In this document: in pieces, positions 31,584 through 42,098 of the stretch
Position numbering within the stretch: position 1 is the first letter of the stretch
Layout: each line of letters opens with the position of its first letter
Origin: Fidelibacterota bacterium
GTDB lineage: Bacteria > Fidelibacterota > Fidelibacteria > Fidelibacterales > Fidelibacteraceae
DNA: 64,000 nt
Assembly (NCBI GenBank): GCA_028716785.1
Contig: JAQUPD010000002.1
Location: 45,085-109,084 of the forward strand
Reading direction: 5' to 3'
Translations under genes and position numbers: made by a program
The notes under the pieces: model-generated
Seen by the model: only the letters and a program-made list of their open reading frames with translations
Told to the model about the DNA's origin: nothing
The model's database searches: none

Positions 31584-32156
31584 TTATCCTTCTGTTTGCG
31601 TATTACGATGTTTAAAGGGAAATCCGAGTGCTTTTAAAAGTTCATAGCATTCTTGATCACTCTTTGCCGTAGTGGTAATCGTAATATTCATTCCCCGTAT
31701 GCGATCAACTTTGTCATAATCAATTTCTGGAAAGATAATTTGTTCTTTCAGACCAAAGGTATAATTCCCATATCCGTCAAAAGCTTTATCAGATAAGCCA
31801 TTAAAATCCCGAACTCGGGGAATTGTAACATTAATCAGCCGATCCAGAAATTCATACATTTTAGTACGTCTAAGAGTAACACGAACACCAACGGGATCAC
31901 CTTCCCGAATCTTGAAATTACTAATTGCCTTTTTTGCATGGGTTATTACAGCATGCTGACCTGTGATCATTTCAAGATCTTTTACACAATGTTCAATTTG
32001 AGCCGGTTCTTCTTTCGCATTTCCCAATCCAACACTAACACTTATTTTGTCCAGTTTTGGCACTTCCATAACATTTTTGTAATTAAATGCCTTTATCAAA
32101 TAGGGGACAACTTCTTGTTGATATTTTTCTTTCAATCTCGGAATCTTATTCGTCAT
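31584..32156 (-). CDS. rplE: 50S ribosomal protein L5
   Basis: [41 protein letters not shown]...[27 protein letters not shown]. Confidence 0.97.
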   Translation of the reverse strand: MTNKIPRLKEKYQQEVVPYLIKAFNYKNVMEVPKLDKISVSVGLGNAKEEPAQIEHCVKDLEMITGQHAVITHAKKAISNFKIREGDPVGVRVTLRRTKMYEFLDRLINVTIPRVRDFNGLSDKAFDGYGNYTFGLKEQIIFPEIDYDKVDRIRGMNITITTTAKSDQECYELLKALGFPFKHRNTQTEG

Positions 32157-32158
32157 GC

Positions 32159-32473
32159 TTATTTCCCTTCATCCACTTGTTCGCCCGTTTTTTTACTATA
32201 ACGGACACGGGAACCGTCAGCAAGTATCCTTTTCCCGATACGGGTTGTTTGATTATCATACAACAACATTACATTCGAGGCATGAATTGGGGCTTCTTTT
32301 TCAATAATCCCTCCTTGAGGATTTTGTTGATTCGGTCGTGTGTGGCGTTTTACAAGATTTACACCCTCAACGATTACCCGATTTTGTTTCGGAAATACTT
32401 TAAGAATTTTACCGGTCTTACCTCGATCTTTTCCTGCCATGACTTTTACAGTGTCATTTTTCTTTACGTGCAC
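32159..32473 (-). CDS. rplX: 50S ribosomal protein L24
   Basis: [50 protein letters not shown] start preferred because AAGGAG lies 7 nt upstream, which removes the overlap with rplN. Confidence 0.94.
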   Translation of the reverse strand: MHVKKNDTVKVMAGKDRGKTGKILKVFPKQNRVIVEGVNLVKRHTRPNQQNPQGGIIEKEAPIHASNVMLLYDNQTTRIGKRILADGSRVRYSKKTGEQVDEGK

Positions 32474-32483
32474 AGGTTTCTCC

Positions 32484-32852
32484 TTACAATACTTCAGGTG
32501 CCATTGAGACAATTTTCATATATTGCCGTTCGCGCAGTTCACGGGCAACAGGGCCAAAAATACGAGTCCCGATAGGTTCACCTTGGTCATTAATTAAGAC
32601 TGCTGCATTTTCATCAAAGCGGATATATGAACCATCAGCACGCCCTACTTCTTTTTTTGTACGTACGATAACGGCTTTTGCAACGTCGCCTTTTTTCGCT
32701 GTCCCACCGGGAATTGACTGTTTTACAGCAACAACGATGACATCACCGACTGTTGCATACCGGCGACGAGTTCCGCCCAACACTTTAATACACTGGACGA
32801 CTTTCGCTCCGGAATTATCGGCAACCCGCAATTTAGTTTCAACTTGTATCAT
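32484..32852 (-). CDS. rplN: 50S ribosomal protein L14
   Basis: [44 protein letters not shown]. Confidence 0.98.
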   Translation of the reverse strand: MIQVETKLRVADNSGAKVVQCIKVLGGTRRRYATVGDVIVVAVKQSIPGGTAKKGDVAKAVIVRTKKEVGRADGSYIRFDENAAVLINDQGEPIGTRIFGPVARELRERQYMKIVSMAPEVL

Positions 32853-32872
32853 CTCGCAATGCCTTTCACAGT

Positions 32873-33133
32873 TTATACTTCGGGTTCACGGTCTATAATT
32901 TCAACAAGACGCCATCTTTTGTGTCTGCTCAAGGGACGTGTTTCAACAATACGAACCGTATCGCCGACTCGACTCTCATTTTTTTCATCATGAACCATAA
33001 ACTTCACACTGCGTGTGATATACTTCCCATAAACTGGATGTTTTACTTTACGACTAATCAGGACAGTCACGGATTTATCCATCTTATCGCTGACCACTTT
33101 GCCAATTCGGACTTTTTTATTTTTCATGTTCAT
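32873..33133 (-). CDS. rpsQ: 30S ribosomal protein S17
   Basis: [72 protein letters not shown]. Confidence 0.97.
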   Translation of the reverse strand: MNMKNKKVRIGKVVSDKMDKSVTVLISRKVKHPVYGKYITRSVKFMVHDEKNESRVGDTVRIVETRPLSRHKRWRLVEIIDREPEV

Positions 33134-33148
33134 TCACTATTCCAGTTC

Positions 33149-33349
33149 TTAACGCTTACCCAGTTTATATTCATGCAATATCGTTTTTAGCTGAGCAATT
33201 TCTCTTTTTATTTTTTTTATTTCCTGAGGATTATTCAGTTGCTGAAGTTTGTGTTGAAATTTCAAATTCATCAGAGCGTCTTTATTGTCCCGCAATTTGA
33301 TTTCAGCTTCTTCCTGTGTGAGCTCTTTTAATTCTATTTTTGACAACAT
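33149..33349 (-). CDS. rpmC: 50S ribosomal protein L29
   Basis: IELKELTQEEAEIKLRDNKDALMNLKFQHKLQQLNNPQEIKKIKREIAQLKTILHE. Confidence 0.95.
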   Translation of the reverse strand: MLSKIELKELTQEEAEIKLRDNKDALMNLKFQHKLQQLNNPQEIKKIKREIAQLKTILHEYKLGKR

Positions 33350-33352
33350 GAG

Positions 33353-33772
33353 CTATCCTCCTATTTCTCGGCGAGCCACCATTTTTGTCTTGATGGGAAG
33401 TTTGTTGGATGCAAGACGAAAGGCTTCTTTTGCCATTTCTTCGCTTACTCCTTCAACTTCAAACAAAATCCGACCAGGTTTTACAACAGCGACCCAAAAT
33501 TCAGGGCCACCCTTCCCTTTTCCCATACGTGTCTCTAGTGGCTTCTTGCTAACTGGCTTGTGAGGAAAGATCCGTATCCACATTTTACCATGTTTTCTAA
33601 CAACGCGAGATATGGCAACACGGGCAGCTTCAATTTGGCGACTCGTAATCCAAGATGCTTCCAGTGCTTTTAAACCATAATCACCAAAATTAACTTCAGA
33701 GCCCCGAAAAGAGATCCCGGTTCTACGCCCTCTGTGTTGTCGACGATATTTTACCTTCCGTGGCATTAACAT
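33353..33772 (-). CDS. rplP: 50S ribosomal protein L16
   Basis: [54 protein letters not shown]. Confidence 0.97.
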   Translation of the reverse strand: MLMPRKVKYRRQHRGRRTGISFRGSEVNFGDYGLKALEASWITSRQIEAARVAISRVVRKHGKMWIRIFPHKPVSKKPLETRMGKGKGGPEFWVAVVKPGRILFEVEGVSEEMAKEAFRLASNKLPIKTKMVARREIGG

Positions 33773-33796
33773 GAGAAAAAATCTCCGTTTTTCGTG

Positions 33797-34426
33797 TTAA
33801 ATTGTATTTACTTCGCCATTGCAAATCCAGACTTTGATACCGATACATCCATAGCTTGTATTTGCAGTAACGCTAGCATAATCAATATCAGCCCGAAGAG
33901 TATGCAAAGGTACTCGACCTTCACGTGCAGTTTCAACTCGGGCCATTTCTGCTCCTCCCAAACGCCCAGAACATTGAATTCTTATCCCTTCAGCACCCAT
34001 ACGCATCGTACTTTGGATTGCACGCTTAATTGCACGTCTGAAAGAAACCTTTCTTTCAAGTTGTTGAGCTATATTTTCACCCACAAGATAGGCATCCAAT
34101 TCAGGTTTTTTAATTTCAATAATATTTACCTGAACGTCTGATTGTGCTAGTTTTTTAATCTCTTCCCGCAGCTGATCTACTTCTTTTCCCTTTGCTCCAA
34201 TCACAATGCCAGGTCTTGACGTATAAATTGTTACGGTGATCAGCTTGGTTGTCCTTTGTATCTCTATTTTGGAAATACCACCATTTGCAAGTCGTTTGAA
34301 AATATATTTCCGAAGCATTAAATCTTCAGACAGTTTTCCGCGAAAATTTCTCTCATCATACCAGTTAGATAACCAATTTTTTGTGATTCCAAGTCGAAAT
34401 CCATAGGGATGTGTTTTCTGACCCAA
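33797..34426 (-). CDS. rpsC: 30S ribosomal protein S3
   Basis: MGQKTHPYGFRLGITKNWLSNWY...PGIVIGAKGKEVDQLREEI. Confidence 0.97.
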   Translation of the reverse strand: MGQKTHPYGFRLGITKNWLSNWYDERNFRGKLSEDLMLRKYIFKRLANGGISKIEIQRTTKLITVTIYTSRPGIVIGAKGKEVDQLREEIKKLAQSDVQVNIIEIKKPELDAYLVGENIAQQLERKVSFRRAIKRAIQSTMRMGAEGIRIQCSGRLGGAEMARVETAREGRVPLHTLRADIDYASVTANTSYGCIGIKVWICNGEVNTI

Positions 34427-34429
34427 TCT

Positions 34430-34831
34430 TTACTCCTTTTTTCTCAATGCTTTCTCAGTCTTTTTAGTTTTCTGAGCTCTTTCAGCTTCTGCAGGTAAAC
34501 CAACTTTAATCGTTACATGACTAGTCCTTTTGCGAATCAGATATGCTCTTCCCATAGATCTGGGTTGAATTCTACGCGTTATTGGTCCCTTATCTACATA
34601 GGCTTCTTTGATTACCAAATCTTCAGGATTAACCTTGCTCCCTTCTTCAGAATCAATATAGTTCGAAACTGCCGAGCGAATTGTTCCTTCTACAATTTTC
34701 GCTGCCTTATTTGGCAAAAAATGAAGGGTATTCAATGCATATTCCACCCGCTTACCACGAACTAGATTCAGCATTGGTATAATTTTTTTTGAACTATGTT
34801 GTATATATTTATTGACTGCGCGTGTTTCCAT
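34430..34831 (-). CDS. rplV: 50S ribosomal protein L22
   Basis: VNKYIQHSSKKIIPMLNLVRGKRVEYALNTLHFLPNKAAKIVEGTIRSAVSNY...RSMGRAYLIRKRTSHVTIKV. Confidence 0.96.
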   Translation of the reverse strand: METRAVNKYIQHSSKKIIPMLNLVRGKRVEYALNTLHFLPNKAAKIVEGTIRSAVSNYIDSEEGSKVNPEDLVIKEAYVDKGPITRRIQPRSMGRAYLIRKRTSHVTIKVGLPAEAERAQKTKKTEKALRKKE

Positions 34832-34850
34832 AATGTACCTATCTCACCAT

Positions 34851-35114
34851 TTATTTTTTCTTATCGTGCCCACGGTATGTCCGTGTTGGAGCAAATTCTC
34901 CAAGTTTATGTCCTACCATGTTCTCCGTCACATAAACAGGGATAAATTTCATTCCGTTATGAACAGCAAATGTAAATCCTACAAATTCTGGTGAAATTGT
35001 CGATCGCCGTGACCATGTTTTAATAACCTTTTTCTTTCCTGTCTTGGACATTTCTTCAATTTTTGCCAGAATTTTTTCATCCACATAAGGACCTTTTTTC
35101 AAAGATCTTGCCAT
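34851..35114 (-). CDS. rpsS: 30S ribosomal protein S19
   Basis: [22 protein letters not shown]...[52 protein letters not shown]. Confidence 0.98.
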   Translation of the reverse strand: MARSLKKGPYVDEKILAKIEEMSKTGKKKVIKTWSRRSTISPEFVGFTFAVHNGMKFIPVYVTENMVGHKLGEFAPTRTYRGHDKKK

Positions 35115-35127
35115 ATTTTATGGTTCC

Positions 35128-35955
35128 TTATTTTTTACGACGTGCAACGATATATTTGTCGCTGGTTTTATTTTTTTTGCGCGTTTTATATCCCTTAGTA
35201 GGTTTCCCCCAGGGCGTTGTTGGGTGACCACCCCCACTTGTTTTTCCTTCTCCCCCACCCATAGGATGATCAATAGGATTCATGGCAACTCCACGCACTT
35301 TCGGACGGTGACCAAGCCAGCGATTTCTTCCAGCTTTTCCCAAGGAAATATTGCCATGATCTTTATTTCCAATTTCCCCTACTGTTGCATAACACCGATC
35401 CAAGATCATACGCATCTCACCCGATGGCAGTTTAAGAGTGACATATTTACCTTCTTTAGCCATTATTTGAGCTCTAGTTCCAGCTCCACGAGCAATTTGC
35501 GCTCCTTTACCGGGTTTCATTTCAATGTTATGCACCACTGTACCAGATGGAATTTTATTCAGAGGCAATGAATTTCCCACTTTAATTTCTGCCTCTTCAC
35601 CAGACACAACTACATCTCCAATTTTTAGTCCAAAAGGTGCAAGAATATATCGCTTTTCACCATCTGCATACTGCAAAAGAGCAATATTCGCAGAGCGGTT
35701 AGGATCATATTCGAAAGCGACGACTTTTGCGGGAATATTATGTTTATCCCGTTTGAAATCAATAATACGATAAAATCTTTTCTGTTCACCGCCTCTTCGG
35801 CGGACACTAATTCTACCTTTGCTGTTTCGACCACCCGAAGAATGATTTGATTGAATGAGTCTTTTCTCAGGTTCTTTTTTCGTCAGGTGGCTAAAATCCA
35901 GCGATGTTTTCATCCGCAATCCAGGGGTATATGGCTTATATGTTTTAATCGGCAT
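35128..35955 (-). CDS. rplB: 50S ribosomal protein L2
   Basis: [58 protein letters not shown]. Confidence 0.98.
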   Translation of the reverse strand: MPIKTYKPYTPGLRMKTSLDFSHLTKKEPEKRLIQSNHSSGGRNSKGRISVRRRGGEQKRFYRIIDFKRDKHNIPAKVVAFEYDPNRSANIALLQYADGEKRYILAPFGLKIGDVVVSGEEAEIKVGNSLPLNKIPSGTVVHNIEMKPGKGAQIARGAGTRAQIMAKEGKYVTLKLPSGEMRMILDRCYATVGEIGNKDHGNISLGKAGRNRWLGHRPKVRGVAMNPIDHPMGGGEGKTSGGGHPTTPWGKPTKGYKTRKKNKTSDKYIVARRKK

Positions 35956-35966
35956 AAATCTTTCCC

Positions 35967-36290
35967 TTAAACAGCTGTTTCACCTTCAAACAGGTCTATT
36001 TTTTCATTTGGACGTAGTGTAATAATGGCTTTTTTCCAGTGAGCTCTTCGACCTGTTGTGCGAATCACTTTGCCACCACTCCGTATCATTTGTGTCTTTG
36101 ACTTTCCATTTTGTCTTATGATAGCCACTTTTTCGACATGTACGTTAAAACGATTTTCTATGGCCTTTTTAACAACCATCTTATTGGCAGACATATCGAT
36201 TTTAAAAGCGTATTTGCGTTCAAGATCAGACAGATATGTCATTTTTTCTGTAAGAAGTGGCTCAAGAATTACTTGTCTTTCTTTTTCCAC
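35967..36290 (-). CDS. rplW: 50S ribosomal protein L23
   Basis: [48 protein letters not shown]. Confidence 0.95.
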   Translation of the reverse strand: MEKERQVILEPLLTEKMTYLSDLERKYAFKIDMSANKMVVKKAIENRFNVHVEKVAIIRQNGKSKTQMIRSGGKVIRTTGRRAHWKKAIITLRPNEKIDLFEGETAV

Positions 36291-36297
36291 GGTACAC

Positions 36298-36927
36298 CTA
36301 CGCTTTCAGTAATGTATTCAAGGTTTCAGCAGCACGCTTTTCCATCAAAAGCACTTCACAATTAAGGATATCATACGTTGAGGCTCGTTCAGCAGGAACT
36401 ATTGTTACATTGGGGACATTCCGACTTGCCAGATATAAATTTTCTGAAACATCGTGGACAAGAATCGTCACCTTTTTTTTAATAAGCTTTAAATTGTTGA
36501 GCAACTCAACAAATTCTCTTGTTTTTGGTGATTCAATACTTATTTCATCAACAACAACAACACATTCATTTTTCACCATTGCAGAGAGAGCACTACGTCT
36601 GGCAAGGCGTCGAACCTTTTTATTAAGTTTCTGGGTATATAGATGAGGTCTGGGAGGAAAGACTTTTCCACCGCTAACCCATAATGGTGAACGGTTACTC
36701 CCAGCACGTGATGTACCACGACCTTTCTGTCGCCATGGCTTACGACCACCACCACTCACTTCTCCCCGTGTTTTTCCTTTATGAGTCCCCTGCCTCATGT
36801 TTGCCAGTTCCGCTTGGATAGCCAAATACATGCAATGTTCGTTAGGTTCAATACCAAATACTTCCTGTTCAAGTTCTATGAATGTTTCTAAGGGAGTCCC
36901 ATCATTTTGTATCACTTGTAATTTCAT
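36298..36927 (-). CDS. rplD: 50S ribosomal protein L4
   Basis: RQGTHKGKTRGEVSGGGRKPWRQKGRGTSRAGSNRSPLWVSGGKVFPPRP. Confidence 0.96.
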   Translation of the reverse strand: MKLQVIQNDGTPLETFIELEQEVFGIEPNEHCMYLAIQAELANMRQGTHKGKTRGEVSGGGRKPWRQKGRGTSRAGSNRSPLWVSGGKVFPPRPHLYTQKLNKKVRRLARRSALSAMVKNECVVVVDEISIESPKTREFVELLNNLKLIKKKVTILVHDVSENLYLASRNVPNVTIVPAERASTYDILNCEVLLMEKRAAETLNTLLKA

Positions 36928-36932
36928 TTATA

Positions 36933-37556
36933 TCAGTCCTTTAACTTCGTAATGCTGATAATCCCATTTCGCGCACCAGGGACACTCCCTTTCACAAGTA
37001 AAAGGTTTTTTTCAGGATTCACTTCCACGACTTTCATATTGCGGATTGTTACAGTTTTATTTCCCATATGTCCAGCCATACGCATTCCTTTCCAGACTCT
37101 AGATGGTGATGAACTAGCTCCAATAGAACCAGGTGCTCTGAATCGGTCACTCTGGCCATGTGTTTTTGGGCCGCCCCGAAACCCATGACGCTTTACACCA
37201 CCCTGAAATCCTTTTCCTTTTGATTTACCCGTTACCGAAACAATATCACCGGGCTTAAAAATATCAACCGTAATTTCTGACCCTGGTTGTAATTCATTAC
37301 TGTTGAAATCACGAAATTCTTTTAAAATACGTAACGCTTTGCTACTTTTTTTTAAATGACCGAGTTTTGGTTTATTTAATACTTTTTCTCGAACTTCTTC
37401 AAAACCAAGTTGGACAGCATTATACCCATCTTTTTCCTGAGTTTTGATCTGAGTAACATAACAGGGACCTGCCTCAATAACCGTTACAGGTATATTTCTG
37501 CCGTGCTGGTCAAAGATTCGAGTTAATCCGATTTTTTTCCCTATGATTCCGTTCAC
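36933..37556 (-). CDS. rplC: 50S ribosomal protein L3
   Basis: MNGIIGKKIGLTRIFDQHGRNIPVTVIEAGPCYVTQIKT...GKGFQGGVKRHGFRGGPKTHGQSDRFRAPGSIG. Confidence 0.97.
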   Translation of the reverse strand: MNGIIGKKIGLTRIFDQHGRNIPVTVIEAGPCYVTQIKTQEKDGYNAVQLGFEEVREKVLNKPKLGHLKKSSKALRILKEFRDFNSNELQPGSEITVDIFKPGDIVSVTGKSKGKGFQGGVKRHGFRGGPKTHGQSDRFRAPGSIGASSSPSRVWKGMRMAGHMGNKTVTIRNMKVVEVNPEKNLLLVKGSVPGARNGIISITKLKD

Positions 37557-37559
37557 CGT

Positions 37560-37868
37560 CTATACCTTTATCTCAATATCAACACCTGCTGGTAAATCCA
37601 ATTTCATGAGTTCATCAATCGTTTTTGTGGTTGTATTGAGAATTTCCACAATCCGTTTATGAACTTTCATCTGAAATTGTTCACGGGATTTCTTGTCCAC
37701 ATGAGGTGAACGAAGAACAGTATAGACTGTTCGGCGTGTTGGCAAAGGGATAGGACCTGCTATGACAGCGCCAGTTGCCTTCGCCCGTTGCACAATCTTT
37801 TCCGTGGATTTATCCAACAGGTTATGATCGTATGATTTTAATGCTATTCGTATTTTCTGTCCTGCCAT
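37560..37868 (-). CDS. rpsJ: 30S ribosomal protein S10
   Basis: [71 protein letters not shown]. Confidence 0.98.
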   Translation of the reverse strand: MAGQKIRIALKSYDHNLLDKSTEKIVQRAKATGAVIAGPIPLPTRRTVYTVLRSPHVDKKSREQFQMKVHKRIVEILNTTTKTIDELMKLDLPAGVDIEIKV

Positions 37869-37882
37869 GATAGTTTCATTCC

Positions 37883-39076
37883 CTATTCAATAATTTCGGT
37901 TACGACTCCGGCGCCTACAGTCCGTCCACCTTCGCGAATAGCAAACCGAAGTTCTTTTTCCATGGCGATGGGAACTATCAGTTCTACTGTGAATGTCACG
38001 CGGTCTCCTGGCATCACCATCTCTACCCCTTCTGGAAGCTGAACATTCCCCGTCACATCTGTCGTCCGAAAATAAAACTGGGGTCGATAACCATTGACAA
38101 AAGGTGTATGGCGCCCCCCTTCTTCCTTCTTCAAGACATACACTTCTGCCTTAAATTTCGTGTGTGGGGTGATGGAGCCCGGTTTTGCCAAAACCATCCC
38201 ACGGCGTAAATAATTCTTTTCTATCCCACGTAACAATAATCCCGCATTGTCTCCAGCTTGTCCCTGATCCAAGAGCTTACGAAACATCTCAATCCCTGTT
38301 ACTACCGTCTTCTTGGTCTCTGGCTCTATCCCTACTATCTCTACCTCATCCCCTACACGAACTACACCTCGCTCTATGCGTCCCGTGCCTACCGTCCCTC
38401 GCCCTGTAATCGAAAATACATCCTCTATCGGCATCAAAAATGGCTTGTCTATATCTCGTACCGGCTCCGGTATATAATTGTCTACCGCTTCCATCAACTC
38501 ATAAATGCACCGCGTCTTCTCCTCATCATCTGGATTGTTTAACGCCTCTAACGCTGACCCACGTATAATCGGCACCTCATCTCCAGGATAACCATATTCA
38601 TTCAATAACTCCCGAAGCTCCATCTCTACCAAATCCAATAACTCCGGATCATCTACCATGTCTACCTTATTCATAAATACCACAATCGATGGAACATTCA
38701 CCTGATATGCCAACAATACATGCTCCCGCGTCTGGGGCATCGGCCCATCTGCCGCACTTACAACCAAAATTGCCCCATCCATCTGTGCCGCGCCTGTTAT
38801 CATGTTCTTGATATAATCTGCATGTCCCGGACAATCTACATGAGCATAATGACGCTTTACCGTCTCATATTCTACATGAGAAGTCGCTATCGTTATCCCT
38901 CGCTCTCGCTCTTCCGGCGCATTGTCAATACTGTCAAAAGAACGCCTCTCCGCTCCCCCACTCTTTGCCAAAACATACGTGATCGCCGCCGTTAACGTCG
39001 TCTTGCCATGATCTACATGCCCTATCGTCCCTATATTGACATGGGGCTTCGTCCTTTCAAACTTTTTCTTTGCCAT
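37883..39076 (-). CDS. tufA: Elongation factor Tu, copy A
   Basis: [38 protein letters not shown]...; protein identical to 53475..54668. Confidence 0.98.
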   Translation of the reverse strand: MAKKKFERTKPHVNIGTIGHVDHGKTTLTAAITYVLAKSGGAERRSFDSIDNAPEERERGITIATSHVEYETVKRHYAHVDCPGHADYIKNMITGAAQMDGAILVVSAADGPMPQTREHVLLAYQVNVPSIVVFMNKVDMVDDPELLDLVEMELRELLNEYGYPGDEVPIIRGSALEALNNPDDEEKTRCIYELMEAVDNYIPEPVRDIDKPFLMPIEDVFSITGRGTVGTGRIERGVVRVGDEVEIVGIEPETKKTVVTGIEMFRKLLDQGQAGDNAGLLLRGIEKNYLRRGMVLAKPGSITPHTKFKAEVYVLKKEEGGRHTPFVNGYRPQFYFRTTDVTGNVQLPEGVEMVMPGDRVTFTVELIVPIAMEKELRFAIREGGRTVGAGVVTEIIE

Positions 39077-39087
39077 GAGAAAAACTC

Positions 39088-41169
39088 CTAAATTTTTCCA
39101 TGAATGGTTTCTAAAATCTTTTCCTGGACTGATGCGGGAACAGGATCATAGTGATCAAAATCCATGGTAAAAACCGCACGTCCCTGGGTGATAGATCTCA
39201 AGTCAGTTGCGTACCCGAACATTTCTGCTAACGGTACATAAGCCGTTAGGACCTGAGCATCATTTCGTGGCATCATTCCTTTAATTTGTCCACGACGGGA
39301 TGTCAAGTCACCCATTACATCCCCTAAATATTCATCAGGCACAATGACTTCCACAGTCATCATCGGTTCCAAAATAATTGGTCCCGCCTTTTTAGCTGCT
39401 TCTTGTGCAGCCAAAGAGCCTGCAATTTTAAAAGCAATCTCTGATGAATCTACCTCATGATACGACCCAAAAATGAGTTCTACTTTTACATCTACTAGGG
39501 GATATCCTGCAAGAATACCATTTTGTAATGCTTCCTTAATCCCCTTATCAACAGCGGGAATAAATTCCTTAGGAATAACTCCTCCGACAATTTTATTTAC
39601 AAATTCGTATCCTTTTCCTTTTTCATTGGGAGACATTCTAATCACCACGTGGCCATATTGTCCTTTACCACCTGTTTGCCGAACAAATTTTTTATCCACT
39701 TCCACAGTTTTTGTAATTGTTTCTTTATAGGCAACCTGGGGTTTCCCAACATGGGCATTTACTTTGAACTCACGTTTGAGGCGATCCACAATAATTTCAA
39801 GGTGCAATTCACCCATCCCCCAAATAACAGTCTGACCTGTTTCTTCATTGGTCCGGACCTGGAAGGTTGGATCTTCATCAGTCAATTTTAAGAGTCCTTT
39901 ATATAAAGCATCCTGATCGGTTTTACTGGAAGGTTCAATAGAAACACTAATGACCGGATCAGGAAAAATCATCTCTTCCAGAATAATGGGTTTAACTTTA
40001 TCGCACAAGGTATGGCCTGTCTGTGTGTCTTTCAAACCAACAACAGCAACGATGTCACCAGCAAAAGCCTCATTTAAATCTTCTCGTTTATTGGCATGCA
40101 TGCGAAAAATTCTGCTAAATCGTTCATTTTTCCCTGTCAAAGGATTCAAAGCATATTGACCCACACTAATTTTTCCGGAATAAATCCTAATATAGGTAAG
40201 TTTTCCTACATAGGGATCAGTCATAATTTTAAACGCCAGTGCTGAAAATGGACCATTGATATCAGCTTCACGTGTAACGACTTTTCCTGTTTTTGGATCA
40301 ATTCCTTTTACAGGGGGGATATCCAAGGGCGAAGGCAAGTAATCGACCACGGCATTTAGAAGGACTTGAATGCCTTTATTTTTAAAGGCAGAGCCGACAA
40401 TGATAGGGATAATATCGCCTTTAAGCGTTCCTTCCCTGATCGCCATTTTAATTTCTTCAATATTCAGGGTTTCACCTTCAAGATATTTTTCCAGAAGATT
40501 ATCACTATAAGCCGCCACTTCTTCAATAAGATGATGGCGATAATCCTCAACAGTATTAAACATATCCTTCGGAATTTCCCCATATTCAAATTCTGCGCCA
40601 AGAGAAGATTCATTATACAGGATAGAGCGCATTTGGATTAAATCCACAATTCCTGTAAACATTTCTCCGGATCCAATAGGTAAATAGATAGGGAGAGGAT
40701 TAGCACCAAGTCGTTTTCGAATCATATCAAGAACATAATAAAAGTCAGCACCAGTTCTATCCATTTTATTAATAAAGGCAATTCGTGGAACATGATATTT
40801 ATCTGCTTGACGCCAGACAGTTTCAGATTGGGGTTCAACGCCTCCCACGCCGCAGAAAATTGCAATAGCGCCATCCAGAACGCGAAGCGATCGTTCTACT
40901 TCAGCAGTAAAATCCACATGGCCAGGTGTATCAATAATATTGATGTTATGTCCTTGCCATACGCACCGGGTCGCAGCAGACGTAATGGTAATTCCTCGTT
41001 CTTTCTCTTGATCCATCCAGTCCATTATGGCAGTCCCTTCGTGGACTTCTCCAAGTTTATGAGAACGCCCAGTATAATAAAGAATACGCTCTGTTGTTGT
41101 GGTTTTACCCGCATCAATGTGAGCCATAATCCCAATATTTCTGAGCTTTTTTAAGTCTGCGTTAGCCAT
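39088..41169 (-). CDS. fusA: Elongation factor G
   Basis: [57 protein letters not shown]; 693 aa. Confidence 0.98.
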   Translation of the reverse strand: MANADLKKLRNIGIMAHIDAGKTTTTERILYYTGRSHKLGEVHEGTAIMDWMDQEKERGITITSAATRCVWQGHNINIIDTPGHVDFTAEVERSLRVLDGAIAIFCGVGGVEPQSETVWRQADKYHVPRIAFINKMDRTGADFYYVLDMIRKRLGANPLPIYLPIGSGEMFTGIVDLIQMRSILYNESSLGAEFEYGEIPKDMFNTVEDYRHHLIEEVAAYSDNLLEKYLEGETLNIEEIKMAIREGTLKGDIIPIIVGSAFKNKGIQVLLNAVVDYLPSPLDIPPVKGIDPKTGKVVTREADINGPFSALAFKIMTDPYVGKLTYIRIYSGKISVGQYALNPLTGKNERFSRIFRMHANKREDLNEAFAGDIVAVVGLKDTQTGHTLCDKVKPIILEEMIFPDPVISVSIEPSSKTDQDALYKGLLKLTDEDPTFQVRTNEETGQTVIWGMGELHLEIIVDRLKREFKVNAHVGKPQVAYKETITKTVEVDKKFVRQTGGKGQYGHVVIRMSPNEKGKGYEFVNKIVGGVIPKEFIPAVDKGIKEALQNGILAGYPLVDVKVELIFGSYHEVDSSEIAFKIAGSLAAQEAAKKAGPIILEPMMTVEVIVPDEYLGDVMGDLTSRRGQIKGMMPRNDAQVLTAYVPLAEMFGYATDLRSITQGRAVFTMDFDHYDPVPASVQEKILETIHGKI

Positions 41170-41183
41170 AAATTCTTTTTACC

Positions 41184-41651
41184 TTAACGAAAATGAGCAA
41201 ACGCCCTGTTTGCTTCTGCCATTTTATGAGTATCTTCACGCTTTTTCACCGAATTTCCTTCGCCTTGTGATGCCGCAAGGAGTTCTGCTGCAAGTTTTAC
41301 TGCCATACTATCTCCTGCACGTGCGGCAGAATATTTAATGACCCAGCGCATTGCCAAAGCGTAGCGACGGTTATGACGAACTTCCACAGGAACCTGATAG
41401 GTTGCACCCCCAATTCTTTTTGATTTTACTTCTAAAACAGGAGCAACATTATCCAGTGCCTTTTGAAACGTTTCAAGACCCTTCCCATTTGTCTTTTCAT
41501 TTAATATATCCAAAGCATCATATAAAATGGATTCTGCAACACCTTTTTTTCCCCTTCCCATGAGACTATTAATAAATTTTGCTACCGTTGTGGATTGGTA
41601 TTTGGGGTCAGGAAGAATATCTCTTTTTTGAGGTTTGTTTCGTCTTGACAT
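41184..41651 (-). CDS. rpsG: 30S ribosomal protein S7
   Basis: [28 protein letters not shown]...[32 protein letters not shown]. Confidence 0.97.
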   Translation of the reverse strand: MSRRNKPQKRDILPDPKYQSTTVAKFINSLMGRGKKGVAESILYDALDILNEKTNGKGLETFQKALDNVAPVLEVKSKRIGGATYQVPVEVRHNRRYALAMRWVIKYSAARAGDSMAVKLAAELLAASQGEGNSVKKREDTHKMAEANRAFAHFR

Positions 41652-41663
41652 TTAACGTGTTCC

Positions 41664-42035
41664 TTATTTTGGCCTTTTAGCGCCATATCGTGAACGGCTG
41701 TTTTTTCTATCTGATACACCTGCAGTATCCAATGTCCCTCTTATAATATGATAGCGGACGCCGGGTAAATCTTTTACACGCCCACCCTCAATCAAGACAA
41801 GTGAATGCTCTTGAAGATTGTGTCCCTCACCAGGAATATAAGCAGTGACTTCTGTACCTGTTGTTAAACGAACACGAGCAACTTTTCGTAAAGCTGAATT
41901 CGGTTTTTTAGGAGTGGTCGTATAAACGCGGGTACACACTCCCCGTTTTTGTGGATTTCCCTGCAACGCAGGGACTTTATTCTTTTTGATAACTTTTTTT
42001 CTACCCTTTTTCACCAGTTGATTGATCGTCGGCAT
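41664..42035 (-). CDS. rpsL: 30S ribosomal protein S12
   Basis: [57 protein letters not shown]; start trimmed to MPTINQ. Confidence 0.97.
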   Translation of the reverse strand: MPTINQLVKKGRKKVIKKNKVPALQGNPQKRGVCTRVYTTTPKKPNSALRKVARVRLTTGTEVTAYIPGEGHNLQEHSLVLIEGGRVKDLPGVRYHIIRGTLDTAGVSDRKNSRSRYGAKRPK

Positions 42036-42098
42036 ACTTTCTCCAATTTTTGTCAAGCTGGATAATGTAATATCCTTATTATTTATAAGCAATGGGAT

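Noticed and set aside
32471-32512. Apparent overlap of rplX with rplN
   Set aside because: The ORF-track start is too far upstream; a GTG start at 32473 with AAGGAG 7 nt upstream gives normal L24 and removes the overlap.
38185-38995. Plus-strand ORFs inside tufA (and the same ones at 53777-54587 inside tufB)
   Set aside because: They are antisense to a certain EF-Tu gene, show the biased composition of tuf's complement, and are duplicated only because tuf is duplicated.
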